Below, in pieces: positions 35,113-46,900 of a stretch of DNA of 64,000 bases (position 1 is its first letter; each line of letters starts with the position of its first letter). This DNA is from Mastigias papua (Eukaryota > Cnidaria > Scyphozoa > Rhizostomeae > Mastigiidae): positions 9,646,191 through 9,710,190 of the forward strand of contig OZ025269.1 in assembly GCA_964019165.1 (NCBI GenBank), read 5' to 3'. Position numbers and translations under genes: made by a program. The notes below the pieces were generated by a model. The model saw nothing but the letters and a program-made list of their open reading frames with translations, did no database searches and was not told where the DNA came from.

Positions 35113-35703
35113 AAATCGGTTCGTTCTGAGGCATCACGTGGTATCTACAAAATGTGCATAAGCGGTGAATCCAGCCTATTGAATGATGTTCTAAAGCTTT
35201 TATTACGCAACATGCCAGATCTTATTGCTTCACACGAGTCATTGCGGAAGAGATTCCCAACATCAAAGCTGGCGACTTCCAGCTACAAGGATTATTTTTG
35301 GCTACTCTCTCGGTTAATCGATAAATTAGAAATTGTACTCAATGATGAAAATCAAGTTGACATAGAGCATGCAACAAAAATGGTTGCAGACTTCATATGC
35401 AGTCATACTTTGTCGCAGGAACCTAATCCAACTTCAGACTATTGTCTTATAGGACTACTACAGACTTGCACATCCTTATTACGTCACGAACCAAAATTCA
35501 AATATCATCCAGATGGATGCAAATTGCTCGAAAAAGTTTTTTCTGATTGCTTGTTTCGTCTTCCATCAAAATCTGATAACGGGGAATTAGTTCGACCAAC
35601 TTGTGAGACGAAATCAGCGCGGTCTGCAGCATTTGATGTGCTATTGAAGCTCGCTCATAGCAGTGAAACGAATTACAAGGAAATCCAGTCCCTTTTCTTT
35701 CAG
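35113..35703 (+). CDS. USP34: USP34 exon 17: scaffold just before the protease domain
   Basis: 197 codons, phase 0 both ends. SEASRGIYKMCISG, SYKDYFWLLSRLIDKLEIV, LIGLLQTCTSLLRHEPKFKY and SARSAAFDVLLKLAHSS match vertebrate ESCSGLYKLSLSG, GCKEYFWLLCKLVDNI, LTGLLRLATSVVKHKPPFKF and SSRAAAYDLLVEMVKGS. Confidence 0.96.
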
Positions 35704-36561
35704 GTATCAGATTTTTGTCTATTGATTCAAAATATTGTCATTTTTGCCTATTTCCTTTTCTAGTCTTTATCTTTCGCCACTTCCGTCGGTTTTCTCAATA
35801 CCATGTTGAAAGCAGTGAATACAGTTCTATGTAAGATGCAGAGATTAATACAGCTTATTTTGATTGGTGTTGCATGAGAAATCGTAGAATATTGCACTTT
35901 TATAGATGGTCCTGTAGTTGTTTGCTGCTCTTTTTACCTTGGCCTATCCAGAATTATGTTTTGTTGAAAAGGCTGTAAATCAACTATTGTTTTTCATTGT
36001 CTTTCAACTAGTTTGCAATTAGCAGGCATTAATTCTTTCTTAGACATTGTAGAAGGTTCTGTTTTACATGTATCTGTTATTATAGATATTATCTTGGTTT
36101 ATTTGTCTGAAAATTGACAGTTATAAGAAATGTATACAATATTTTTTGCTGGGAGACAAGAATTCTAGTTTATTATCCCTCTCTGTTTAGTTCTATGTGA
36201 GAACCAAGTAAAACATACGTATGGGTAGTGTTCGACAAGTTTTTATATTCAGTTAACCCAAAAACCTGTTGTATACTCCCATTGTGAACTGTGCTTTGTA
36301 TGCACACATAGGATTTGAGGTGCAGTATTTCTTTTCTTGAAAAGTTTTTTGTCCAGCAGTGGAAGTATGATTTGTAAATATGTGTTTTGAAGTAGAGCTG
36401 CCTAGTTGAGGAAACTTAAGGGTTGATATGAAGACAATTAGCAAGAGCTTCAGTGGATTTCTTGAAAGCTAGAATATCTTTCAGGAATGGATTATGCACA
36501 AATGCTCTAAAGTTGTTGTTGTTCATATTATAGTTACACTCATCCACCCTGTCTATTCCAG
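35704..36561. other. USP34 intron 17; no feature seen
   Basis: 860 bp of AT-rich sequence with nothing recognisable. Confidence 0.6.
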
Positions 36562-36816
36562 CATCATACAGTTGATGGTACTTCTGGTAGTCATACAGCA
36601 TATGGATGGAATTACTGGCCACATGAACTGGAGAGGTCTTCTGCCGGTTATGTAGGACTAGTAAATCTTGGAGCTACTTGCTATATGGCTTCTTGCGTAC
36701 AGCAGTTGTTTATGATTCCCAGTGCCAGGGCTGCATTGCTGCAAGTTAAAGCGTCAGAACATATGAAATACCCTTTTATCTTAAAGGAACTACAAAGAAT
36801 GTTCACCTACTTGCAG
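36562..36816 (+). CDS. USP34: USP34 exon 18: start of the USP catalytic domain, Cys box
   Basis: 85 codons, phase 0 both ends, acceptor ATTCCAG, donor GTAATC. YGWNYWPHE leads into GYVGLVNLGATCYMASCVQQ, the Cys box of C19 peptidases. The nucleophile is the Cys codon at 36679-36681, and the Asn two residues into NLGATC is the usual oxyanion-hole contributor. KELQRMFTYLQ closes the exon as in vertebrates (LELQKMFTYLM). An alternative AG at 36570-36571 would break the phase to exon 17. Confidence 0.98.
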
Positions 36817-37850
36817 GTAATCAATCTTTTTGCTGTTGTAAATTTATCACCCTTATCCAATTGAGTGTTTATGGGCTCTGCATTAAGTCATCATTTTAGG
36901 ACTAATGTGTTGCTGGTCTTTACGTGAACAGTTTTCTATGACAAGTGTCCTTGCTGCTGGAAACAGGCAAAACACGTTCGAATACCACTCCATCCCTTAC
37001 ACAACAATTTCATATAATAACTTCCGTTCCGTTGTCGTGGCGCTGAAATATGCACTTGCTGATCATTAACGAGAAGAAATATTGTACCCCTTTCCCACTT
37101 CCAAAGTATTTCATAGCCCGCAAGAGTGATGCATACCACCGATCCCCGTACTATTACGTTCTTTTTGAATTGCCTTAGACTAGGGTAACAGGTTTACCTC
37201 TTTGGTTCATGGGACACAGGCTATTTATCATAGTGTTTGTCATTATAACCCTCTCATATTTTATTCGCTTTGAAACTATCTGTAAGTCAGGTACAGTTCT
37301 ATCCATCCTAATTTTTTGCTTTAATGATTATATTTTGGACCTCTTGTAAAGACGCTGGGAATTTTGAAACTCTGTATTAGAAACACCTCCCGATAATTCA
37401 TTACCGTTGTGTCACACATATACGCGTTTGCATAGATTTCTTGTAATAAGGAGAAGTTACTCATGTATACCAGGAATACTAGAGGTCCAAAGCAAAAATC
37501 TTTGGTTGCCCTACAGATTTGCGGCTTTCATGCTGGAAATGTGTCATTTTGTCATTGAACGGCTTTGTTGTGCTACCTCACCATGTGATGGGGTACGAAT
37601 TTGATTCAGCTTAATTCCCTGTCCCAGTTTGCATACTAGATTAAAACGCTGTAGTAATTCGTTAGTTGCACTTGAAGTCAGGTTTACTTTTGCTGCGCTA
37701 ATAGTGCTCTTTATGTTCTAGGCCTTACTATTACAATCCTATATTCCATGTAGCTTCAAGATTCTTAGTTTTTTCCCTGATCTTGATTGGTTTAAAGGAT
37801 GCATCTTCATACCAGAACGTATCAGTCACATTCTTTTTTATCCTCTTTAG
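36817..37850. other. USP34 intron 18; no feature seen
   Basis: About 1 kb with no recognisable gene, repeat or element. Confidence 0.6.
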
Positions 37851-37997
37851 GAAAGCTACAGGAAAGCCTACAATCCACGTTCATTTTGCAAGACGTATAC
37901 GATGGACAAGCAACCACTCAATACTGGTGAACAAAAGGATATGGCCGAATTCTTTACAGATTTGATCAGCAAATTGGAAGAAATGGATGACGACCTG
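37851..37997 (+). CDS. USP34: USP34 exon 19: catalytic domain
   Basis: 49 codons, phase 0. SFCKTYTMDKQPLNTGEQKD and EFFTDLISKLEEM are almost identical to the vertebrate segment and form the thumb region after the Cys box, including the conserved Gln-x-Asp of USP proteins. Confidence 0.98.
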
Positions 37998-39972
37998 GTA
38001 GCCTCTACTTCAGTATATCTTCTAATGCTTTCAATTCATATCGTAGACAGCCACCCTGTATTTATTTTTATGGGCCCGCGGGAAAGCTACATTTACCTTT
38101 ATAGTGAAGATTTTTCCCATAGAAGGCGTTTTCTCCATAGTAATTGTACATGGACTCAACTGTATTTGGCGATCTTTCACTTCTACTGAATACTTATCGA
38201 GTTCGCGTCTCCTACGCAGTATGTGCTAATTTTCAATGTACCAGATGTTCTCTCCTCCTATACCGAGGTATATTTACGGACTGATTATGCTCTAGCCCAA
38301 TATTTGTTAATAGAAAATATTTATTAAGCTAAGTTTTCAGCGTTGGTTTTTAGTATCTATAACGGCGCATTGATGAACAAAGTGGCTGTGGATTGAACTT
38401 CCCCCAGAGCTGATCTGTTTCAGTCTTTTATGAATCGTACAATTAAAGAATCACGAATATTGCTAAACATTGTGAGATATTTGAGATTTCAAACAATCCT
38501 AAGATTTTAGTTTCCTTTGAATAAGATACTTGCAGTGGTCACATGACCATACGTAATCTCCATTAATACTGACCTATTTGGTCTTTGTGGGCCAAATTGG
38601 CAGTACAGCCAGAGTTTATGCCAGAAGGAAAAAAGAACCTCTAAAACCTGTCTTCACTTTTCACTAAGTCAAATAGCTAAAATTATCAAGTTATTTACCA
38701 CGGCTGTGATCAAGCTGCCCTAGACATAAACGACTTTATGGACTTCAAAGTGGAACTCATAAGCGCATATAGAGTCATGTTGTTTATATGAGAAAATGCT
38801 GCTGCAGCGTGAATGAAATAGTATTTGAACTGAGATATTTAGAAATTACTCGAGACTTGATAAATTTCCATTCAATCAAACAAGATATCGTTAATAGCGT
38901 ATAATTAATGACATTTGGGCCATGGTGTGCTTATGATATTTTCACTGTATCCAATAGCTCATAGGAATTTAACCTCGTTGACATTTTGCTAAAGCAGATG
39001 ATCTTAGTGACACCGACAGTAGGCAAACAGAAGGTGCTAATTGTTAGCGAATAAGTTGGCTAACACTCGATTGCAGAAAGTGAATCTATAGCCAGTTTTT
39101 AGGACGAAAATGAATTTTGTCTCGCAGAAGATAAAACGTATTTGATTTGATGTCAAAATTGCAGCAAGCAGAAATGTACTCAGATTTCCTTTATTTGACT
39201 TCGAATCTAGAGAGAATCAACAATAGTATCATTGGGCCATTCAAGTGCAGGAATAAAGACCAATGCCTCTTTAATGCGACTTTTTTCTTGAATGTTTGTT
39301 TTTCCATGCAGAACGTTTGTTTGTTGATAAATAAATGTAGATCTTATAATTATACACTCGCAAAAAGTAGATGGTGTTTTTTGTTTTATTCATGTTTTCG
39401 CTGGTTGTACTGCGTTTTTGTGTTGCATTGTTATGTTGCATCGTTGTACTGTGTTGTTTTGTTTACTGTTGTGCTTTGTTCTTTTCAATTTCCATTAGTT
39501 ATCAAATCACTTTTCCAAGCTTTTGGGATTAGCTAATTACCTTGATTTCACTTAGGCCAAATAAAACATTGCCCTATTCTTTACTATCTGTGATAGTTTG
39601 ACTCCCTTCTATCTGACTTCATTTCTATATGTTATTTTCCTTTGATTCCATTCTCTTTTCTCTGTTGGCGCTCGCTTTCAACTCAGATATGTTATGTTAT
39701 AAAATTTATTCCACATATTATTGCACTTCTGTTGCCTATATGAGTAGCGATGGCCTCTTCAATTTTACGGTTTTTGACCACAAACTATCTGCTTCAACGC
39801 CTTCTGCAGCAAAAGCACAAAAGCAACAATGAATGCTACAGTTAAAGTCAATAATTGAAAGCTACAATTTAATTCTACTCTTAAATCTACAATTACAAAG
39901 AATTTTGTCTTTACGATGAATCGACTTTTTGTATGATACTTTGTTATTGTGTTGTTTCAATCATTATTCTAG
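37998..39972. other. USP34 intron 19; no feature seen
   Basis: Nearly 2 kb of AT-rich DNA. Hydrophobic open frames at 39147-39832 come from T-rich sequence and show no domain. Confidence 0.6.
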
Positions 39973-40029
39973 AAACACACAATGCGAGAGCTGTTTTGTG
40001 GTGTCATTACGAATAACGTTGTATCACTG
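39973..40029 (+). CDS. USP34: USP34 exon 20: catalytic domain micro-exon
   Basis: Only 19 codons, phase 0 both ends, acceptor TTCTAG, donor GTAAGC. ELFCGVITNNVVSL matches SLFGGVITNNVVSL of vertebrates. Cys stands where vertebrates have the first Gly of GGV. Confidence 0.95.
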
Positions 40030-40277
40030 GTAAGCCATTCATATATTCATAGGCTGTTATTTAATCACTACCTTTCTTCCTTATTTTACAATCAATCAGC
40101 CATTAGTTTAGCCAGCGGATATCTCTATCATTTTGCTGGCCTGTAAGTCATATATCATACTAGCCATTTGATCTTGATCATTTTTCCACTGGTTTATCAC
40201 TTTTCAAGCAGCAAGAATGTTGGCCTGAGTGTCTCTTATGTGGTATTGATCAGTTTATGATCATCTCATTCTTGTAG

Positions 40278-40355
40278 GATTGTGATCACGTCAGTAAAAG
40301 GGAAGAAGAATTTTATTCCGTTAGATGCACTGTTGCAGATATGAAAAACCTTTAC
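40278..40355 (+). CDS. USP34: USP34 exon 21: catalytic domain, fingers
   Basis: 26 codons, phase 0. DCDHVSKREEEFYSVRCTV and ADMKNLY align with DCEHVSQTAEEFYTVRCQV and ADMKNIY. The Cys/His pair at the start lies where USP finger domains often bind zinc. Confidence 0.97.
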
Positions 40356-40985
40356 GTGAGTAATATTTACTTTCATTGTGGGGGTTTTTTGCACTGGTGT
40401 CACATATTTGATAGAATTATAATTAGCTAATATTGCATAGCACTTGTTGATTAATTTTCATGTAGTGCTATAGATTTGCTGAAAAATTTTTTAGAAAAGA
40501 TTAGATATAATTGTTATGTTAGAAAATGAGATCAGAGAGAAAAAGAGAGAAATGGAGAAAGGCATGATAGATTTAGACATTGATAGCAGAATTCGTGCCT
40601 GACCATTATTTCAATTTATTCTGGTGAAAGATGCTTGAAAGCAAAGTCCTCGGTGTTCCCAAGAAACTATGTCATTGGATTATGCCAAACAAAGTAAATT
40701 TGAACGACTTTATTCGTGCGCTTTGAATTTAGGACATTCAATGTTATTGGTATGTACATTTGCTATGAATCGGGCATAGCATACGTGCTCCAACAAATTC
40801 AATTGCTCTCCATTTCGACACTTTGGTATACACTATGTTTTTTATGAGTAACTTAGGATTTATGATCAGATATGAAGTTGCTTATTTTCTAACCAAAATT
40901 TGGATCTTAATTTGCTTTATGCTGGGTTCGTATGGGTTTTGGTAAGTTTTGGAAAGTTATGGAAATTGATAATGCCATTTTCCAG

Positions 40986-41756
40986 TTTTGATTGCTACAT
41001 CGGAGAATGATCTACAAGCATTAGTAGATATTGTCAACCGAGAAAGTAACAAATTAGGACTAAATCTAAATACAAAGAAAACAGAAGTTATGACTGTATC
41101 CAAAAAGAAAGATGCACCCAACTGTCATATCACTATACAAGGTAATCCACTGAAGCAGGTTTCTCAATTTAAGTACCTTGGGTCGATGATAACGTCAGAT
41201 AGTAGATGTATAGAAGAAGTGAAAATCAGATGTGGTCAAGCTAAAGCTACATTCAAGAAATTGGACACCTTTTTAACCAACCCAAGAATATCAATAACTG
41301 TAGGAAAAAGAATACTACAATGTTATGTTGAACCCGTTCTAACGTATGGATCTGAAGCATGGACAATTACGAAGCAGATAAAGAAGAAAATAGAGGCAAC
41401 AGAAATGTGGTTTATCAGACGTATGCTTAATATACTATACACAGCTAGAGTGACAAACGATAAGGCTTTACAAGATACAAATACAGAAAGAAATATATTA
41501 AAGAAAATAAGAAAGAAACAAGCAGAATCTTTTGGTCACTATATGAGAAAACAAAAGGTGGAGCATTTAATCATGACAGGTAAAATAGAAGGAAGGAAAA
41601 GTAGAGGAAGGCAACGAGAGAAGCTACTTGACAGCATCACCCGGTGGCTACAGGAAAAATCCCGAACGGACGTACGAAATAAAAGACGCGAAATAGGCAG
41701 GAGTGGCACAACCTGATCGTCAACGCCCTTAGGCAGGACACTGGATGATGATGATG
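40986..41756 (+). mobile_element. 5'-truncated RTE-like LINE with 9-bp target duplication
   Basis: The insert is flanked by ATTTTCCAG at 40977-40985 and 41757-41765. It ends in the GATGATGAT tail typical of RTE-type elements and is cut short at its 5' end. The encoded frame is open. It lies in intron 21 of the protease gene, between two exons of the catalytic domain. Confidence 0.88.
40988..41716 (+). CDS. RTE-like LINE reverse transcriptase, C-terminal part (242 codons)
   Basis: The frame begins just after the catalytic YADD box, which is lost, with IATSENDLQALVDIVNRES. Then come KKTEVMTVSK, FKYLGSMITSD, QCYVEPVLTYGSEAWT, MWFIRRMLNI and the C-terminal GRKSRGRQREKLLDS. This is the thumb and tail region of RTE-type proteins. 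With the catalytic part absent it has no polymerase activity. No stop or frameshift is present, which fits a young insertion. Confidence 0.85.
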   Translation: MIATSENDLQALVDIVNRESNKLGLNLNTKKTEVMTVSKKKDAPNCHITIQGNPLKQVSQFKYLGSMITSDSRCIEEVKIRCGQAKATFKKLDTFLTNPRISITVGKRILQCYVEPVLTYGSEAWTITKQIKKKIEATEMWFIRRMLNILYTARVTNDKALQDTNTERNILKKIRKKQAESFGHYMRKQKVEHLIMTGKIEGRKSRGRQREKLLDSITRWLQEKSRTDVRNKRREIGRSGTT

Positions 41757-42160
41757 ATTTTCCAGGACCTGGAAAGTTTTTGGAAAAGGGATGTTTTTCA
41801 AAATGGCTATGGAAAAGTGTTTGATTTTTGTTTGGAAAAATTCTAAAATATCCTAAAATAGGTACAACTTAGTGTCGGAATGTTAGAGACATGAACTGAA
41901 AATGAAAATGACTTTTAAACCGCCGTATTAAACAATACAGCGATTTTGTATGATGATTTTATATAAACATGAGTATAAACCTTATCCGATAGTTGCTTTT
42001 TTTAATGAAATCCTCTATTGTGTCTTCATAGTCATAGTTTTGGAAATATTTTCAAAGGAGTTTGTACGAACCCTGTTTATGGCTGCTTAGTTTTGTATAA
42101 GCCCTCCCATTATGCACGTTTGCATTGGTTTATTTGCTTGTTTATCTACGTTTTACTTAG

Positions 42161-42255
42161 GAATCTCTTGATGAAGAAACTGTTAAAGACGTACTGGAAG
42201 GTGACAACAAGTACACCTGTTCTCAATGCCAGGAAAAAGTGAGAGCAGAAAAAAG
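42161..42255 (+). CDS. USP34: USP34 exon 22: catalytic domain, zinc finger pair
   Basis: Phase 0 in, 2 out. ESLDEETVKDVLEGDNKYTC and SQCQEKVRAEKR match the vertebrate ESLDEVTIKDTLEGDNMYTC and SHCGKKVRAEKR. The Cys-x-x-Cys pair is a zinc ligand pair in the fingers of USP domains. Confidence 0.97.
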
Positions 42256-42475
42256 GTAAATTTTCACTTATCCAGTGGTCTGATATACATTAATGCTCTT
42301 TTGATGTTTCATTTTCACTTATTCAGTGCACTGAATACTGCAGTGGTCTTGCGTACAATAATGCTGTTTTAATGTTTCGACCATCATTTGGTTCGTTAGG
42401 AACGGAATCACTACATTCTGCTACCACGTTATCACACCTTTTATGTAATATCCTTCTATTTGTGTTATGTTCCAG

Positions 42476-42642
42476 GGCTTGCTTCAAAAAACTGCCAAAG
42501 ATTCTTTGTTTCAACACAATGCGTTATACATTTAATATGGTAACAATGATGAAGGAGAAAGTTAACACTCATTTCTCGTTTCCAATGAAGCTAAATATGG
42601 CACCTTATGCTGAGGAATACTTAATGCAGAATAAGGAGCAAG
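42476..42642 (+). CDS. USP34: USP34 exon 23: catalytic domain core
   Basis: ACFKKLPKILCFNTMRYTFN and MMKEKVNTHFSFPMKLNMAP follow the vertebrate sequence closely. This is the central beta-sheet of the domain, which holds the ubiquitin tail. Acceptor TTCCAG, donor GTAGGT, phase 1 out. Confidence 0.98.
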
Positions 42643-43004
42643 GTAGGTAAAAGCTCCGCCTTTCCATTTTATCATTAAACATTTGAGTCTTCTTGGAATG
42701 CAATGATTGAGATCATATCAGTACTTTCATTCCTTAAATACAATATACTAAAGATGAAGCAACAGGGAAACATAAATTATCTATTTTTGAGTTATATATT
42801 TTGCCAATTAAACCCCATAATATTGTATTTATTCACGTGGAGATGTTATCTGTTTGGGATTTGGTAGCTTTAATTGGCAAGTAAGACCTGTTGAGTATTT
42901 GAACGGGCTGTGTGAATAGGGTGGTGAATATAAGTAAATTAAAACATGACCACCTGAATCAAGTAGTGTAATGTATGTCGATGGGAATGAATTAGAAATG
43001 CTAT

Positions 43005-43104
43005 TGTCATCATCATCATCATAATCATCATCATCATTGTCATCATCATCATCATTATCACCATCATCATTATCATCATCATCATTATCATCATCATCAT
43101 TATC
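43005..43104. repeat. (ATC)n microsatellite
   Basis: Imperfect CAT/ATC repeats directly before the first copy of the ATC-associated repeat. Confidence 0.9.
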
Positions 43105-43470
43105 ATCTGTCTGTCTGTTCCTGTATGCCCCTTACAGGGCCTAGGCTGACCCTGAGGTCAGTGTCGCCTTCAAATTGTTTAAAAGAGGTGATTGAGTCGG
43201 CTACACTCAATCCACTCTGTTGCCCCAACAGTTACTTATCAGAGCTGCAGCCTGAAGCTGCTGTGCCTGACTTTCACTGAAGGGGCCTGGTTGGACAGTT
43301 TGCCACAGGTCGTCAACATCTGCCCCAATTCTGAATCTTCACGAAATGAATCACTATCAACTTAAGGGCAGAATCTCTCTGTGCCCGCTTGCCACCACGA
43401 GGAGGTCTCCAACCATGGGCTAGCCATCATTATCATCATCATCATTATCATCATTATCATCATCATCATT

Positions 43471-43502
<32 letters not shown>

Positions 43503-44290
43503 TATCATTATTTTCACCATTGTCATCATTGATATTAATGATATGCGCCGTCGTCTTCTTCTTTTGGCCCTGTTTCCCCTTCATGGAGCTTGGGACTGAG
43601 CCTGGGGTCTTTAGTTCACCTGACAATAATTTTTTAAATGAAGTCATTGAGTCGGCTATTCTCAATCAAATCTGTTATCTCAACAGTTACTTAACAGGAC
43701 TGCAGCGTGATCAGTTGAGCCTTTGTTAACTGACTGGGCCTGATTGGCAGTTTTCCACTGGTCATCAACATCTGCCCGTTTTTTATGAAATGAAAAACTG
43801 CCATCTTTATGACAGTGTCTCTCTGTTCCCGCTCACCATGACCAGATATGGTCTGCAAACCTGGGTTAGCCATCTTTTGTTCCTTTCTCCAAACCTCGGT
43901 TAGCCTTGGGGCCAGTGGAGCGCCTACCAGTTGTTGTTTGCTTTATTTTGAGTTGGCTGTTATATCTAGCGTTTTCAGCTAATTTAGGCCTACTGTGCAT
44001 GCCGCATCCTGGCATGGGACCCCTAGTTTAACGTCCCATCCGAGGGACGATGGAGTGAGTTGCTTTGGTCATTTATCTAGTAAGCCGCCCATCCATTTGC
44101 TGACCAAGCACAGCCAAGCTTAACTTCCGTTTGCTAATGGAAACTAGCCGAGCCGGTTGGCCACTCACCCTACATTGTTTAAGACAGGTGACTGAGATGG
44201 CTATTTTCGATCCACTTTGTTACCTCGAATAGTTACTTGGCAGAACTGCAGCGTGAGTTGCTGGAGTAGCCATCAAAATCCTCTTCGTCA
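43105..44290. repeat. ATC-associated interspersed repeat in three copies
   Basis: Copy 1 (about 43107-43430), copy 2 (about 43545-43880) and a partial copy 3 (about 44170-44290) share a core: TGA-TGAGTCGGCTA, a CTCAATC run, a TGTTACC-like stretch, ACAGTTACTT and CTGCAGC; copies 1 and 2 also share GTCATCAACATCTGCCC and a TCTCTCTGTTCCCGCT-like stretch. A second (ATC)n tract (43425-43510) joins copy 1 to copy 2. The pattern suggests a SINE-like unit with an ATC tail. No promoter boxes were recognised. Confidence 0.65.
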
Positions 44291-45078
44291 AAATCATCCT
44301 TATCATTATTTCATCCATAGCAGATTATATATATTGCAGAAAAGCTAAATTACAGCAATATACTCCTTGAATGCTTAATTTGCAAATTCAAAAAGATCTT
44401 AAAATGTACAATACATATTTGGAAAAGTTAGAGCAAAGCTAACTAAGTAATAAAATGTTAGCCAACACAACACGTTAGCCTATAGATTATTGCTACATCA
44501 TTTGCTATGCCATGACCTTTTCTATAACATAAATTCCTTTCATCATCTTCTCTTGTTGTTCTGTCATTTCAGTCAATCGAACAGAATTTATATCATTATA
44601 TCATATCAAATACAATTAAGTTTTGCAAATGCATGCATACTGTTTGATACCGTTGAAAGTGCTCAATAATCTTTACTGGAAGTGGACTTTGTTTAAATAG
44701 TTCGCTTATCACATAACTCTCTGTTTTAATGGACCTTCATACTTTCATACAGACTACTAAAATCTAGATGTTGTGCTTGTTTAAGTACATTTGCAGTGAT
44801 ATTTTCATTTTGCTTGTTATGCAGCACCACAAAAGCATTCTCAGAGTATGACTATATTGTGATCCTTTTAATACTCCATTTGTCAACATATAGCAATTTA
44901 AATTTCTTGTGCATTATCAATTGTTTTTGTGGAGACGGAACAGACAGGTTTTCAGTACAATAGTTGATAATTGTGGTGTGGCATACTGTAGTTATTTGCT
45001 GCACTAGTAAAACTGTGTTTTGTTCAGTTTTATGCTCTCCGCACTAAGGAGATAAAAATCAGTTTTCAATATTTTCAG

Positions 45079-45278
45079 ATCCTGATGAAGACCCACGTTA
45101 TTGGTATAATTTGGCTGGTGTTGTTGTGCACACAGGAACTGCAGATGGAGGCCATTATTATAGTTTTATTCGTGACAGATATTCAGCATCTGGTAATTGG
45201 TATCTTTTCAATGATGCAGAGGTTAAACCATTCGATCCCTCACAGATTGCTGCTGAGTGTTTCGGTGGCGAAATGATG
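45079..45278 (+). CDS. USP34: USP34 exon 24: His box of the catalytic domain
   Basis: Enters in phase 1, leaves in phase 0. NLAGVVVHTGTADGGHYYSF carries the catalytic His (codon 45153-45155). WYLFNDAEVKPFD follows, with Asn at the third catalytic position and Asp beside it, as in vertebrate USP34. ECFGGEMM ends the exon. The loop DRYSASGNW is shorter than in vertebrates. Confidence 0.98.
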
Positions 45279-45744
45279 GTATGTCAATATTTTCGCTTGT
45301 AATACATGAATTGTGCGAATCATACGATTCTATTGCTACAAATAAATATATAAATAACAAATAGGCATTATGTTATTAATTACAGTTTAGGCTTATGGAG
45401 CCAGTTTCATCAGTTCACTTAGAATGCACTCACTCCTGTGTCAAAAGTTAAAAAACGATCCAGCATTTGGCCTGAATGGGAAATGGTTTTTGACACAAGG
45501 TGCATACTGAAGTTTGCTTGTACTCACCATCTTCTTCATTTAACCTATTAGAGACTCTGATGATTTATTTTCTGATCTGTTTTTTATCTTTAATGTGCTA
45601 TTTTTCTTAACATGTACTTCCTTTACGAGTATTCAAATATTGAGGAAGACGGTAATCGAATCGTTTGACGAGTATAACTTTTACCTCTTGATACTCTATA
45701 TGTTTTATAAAATTTTGTGGTGATAGCAGCTTTTGGATGCATGC

Positions 45745-45944
<200 letters not shown>

Positions 45945-46094
45945 CTGTTTTATTTGTTTTTTTACTTCTGAATTTATTTATATACTTGTTCTTTGCTTAT
46001 ATATATTTGCATCTATATCATTTAAGTAGGATATGGTCTTTCCACTTACGTTGATTGCCTATCATATCCTTAAAGATATAGTTATATGTGTTAT

Positions 46095-46384
46095 CAGAGT
46101 CCAGAAAAATGCCCAACCTTCCTCCGGCTGTCAAATCTTCATGATAAACCTTCCTCTTCTAAGACTATCAAAACTAGCCAAGTTTTTGAACTTAATATTG
46201 GGTATTTCTTGGAAGCTTTAACTGTAAATGGGCTATGCCTTTCATGGTCGATGTCGCATAATATGAAAACTTTGCTGAAACTGGATTGTCGATACAAATT
46301 TCAAAACCTTCCTCAAATACGACATAAAGAGCAGAATTTTCCTCCGGCTCAGAGCCGTGGAGCCGTGACTTTTTCTGGACTCTG
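46095..46384. mobile_element. hAT-type MITE with perfect 8-bp target duplication
   Basis: Terminal repeats start CAGAGTCCAGAAAAA and the complement of the right end starts CAGAGTCCAGAAAAA as well. TGTGTTAT stands directly outside both ends (46087-46094 and 46385-46392). Eight-base duplications and a CA-G start are the hallmark of the hAT superfamily. The 290-bp body has no ORF of its own. It lies in intron 24, ending 30 bp before exon 25. Confidence 0.92.
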
Positions 46385-46414
46385 TGTGTTATAAGTATCA
46401 ATGGTCATTTTCAG

Positions 46415-46900
46415 ACCAAAACATACGATGCGGTTACAGAGAAGTATATGGACGTATCATTTGAAAAGACTCACAGTGCCTATATGTTGTTTTATGAGCA
46501 CTTGTCAATGAATGACATAGCCCAACCTGCAAGGAGAGTAAAACTGCAGCAAGAGTTACGAGACTGGATATGGGAAGATAATATACAATTCTTACGTGAT
46601 AAACTTATATATGACATTGGCTATTTCAACTTCATGTGGCAGTTTTGCCACTCGATTCCAAAGACCATCAGTTCAACAAATTCAGTGAACTATCTAAGTA
46701 TTAAGCTTGCGGCATCTTTTTTGCTGGAAACCATTGTTCACTCTCGGGAGAAACCACACATGAAAAGTTGGATGGAAATGTTGTTAGGTGGATTGGAGAA
46801 GTGCCATGCTGCTTGTGAATGGCTATTGGACTCGATGGGTGGAGATGATTGGTGGTTGCAGCAGTTGTTTATCAAGTGTCCTGCACAACCATTACGTCAA
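46415..46900 (+). CDS. USP34: USP34 exon 25: end of the catalytic domain and C-terminal scaffold
   Basis: 162 codons, phase 0 both ends, acceptor ATTTTCAG, donor GTAAGT. TYDAVTEKYMDVSFEKTHSA and YMLFYEHL end the protease fold (vertebrate FEKTHSAYMLFYKRM). Then come ELRDWIWEDNIQFLRDKLIY, FNFMWQFCHSIP, LETIVHSREKPHMKSWMEML and CEWLLDSMGGDDWW, all with vertebrate counterparts in the same order. Confidence 0.97.
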
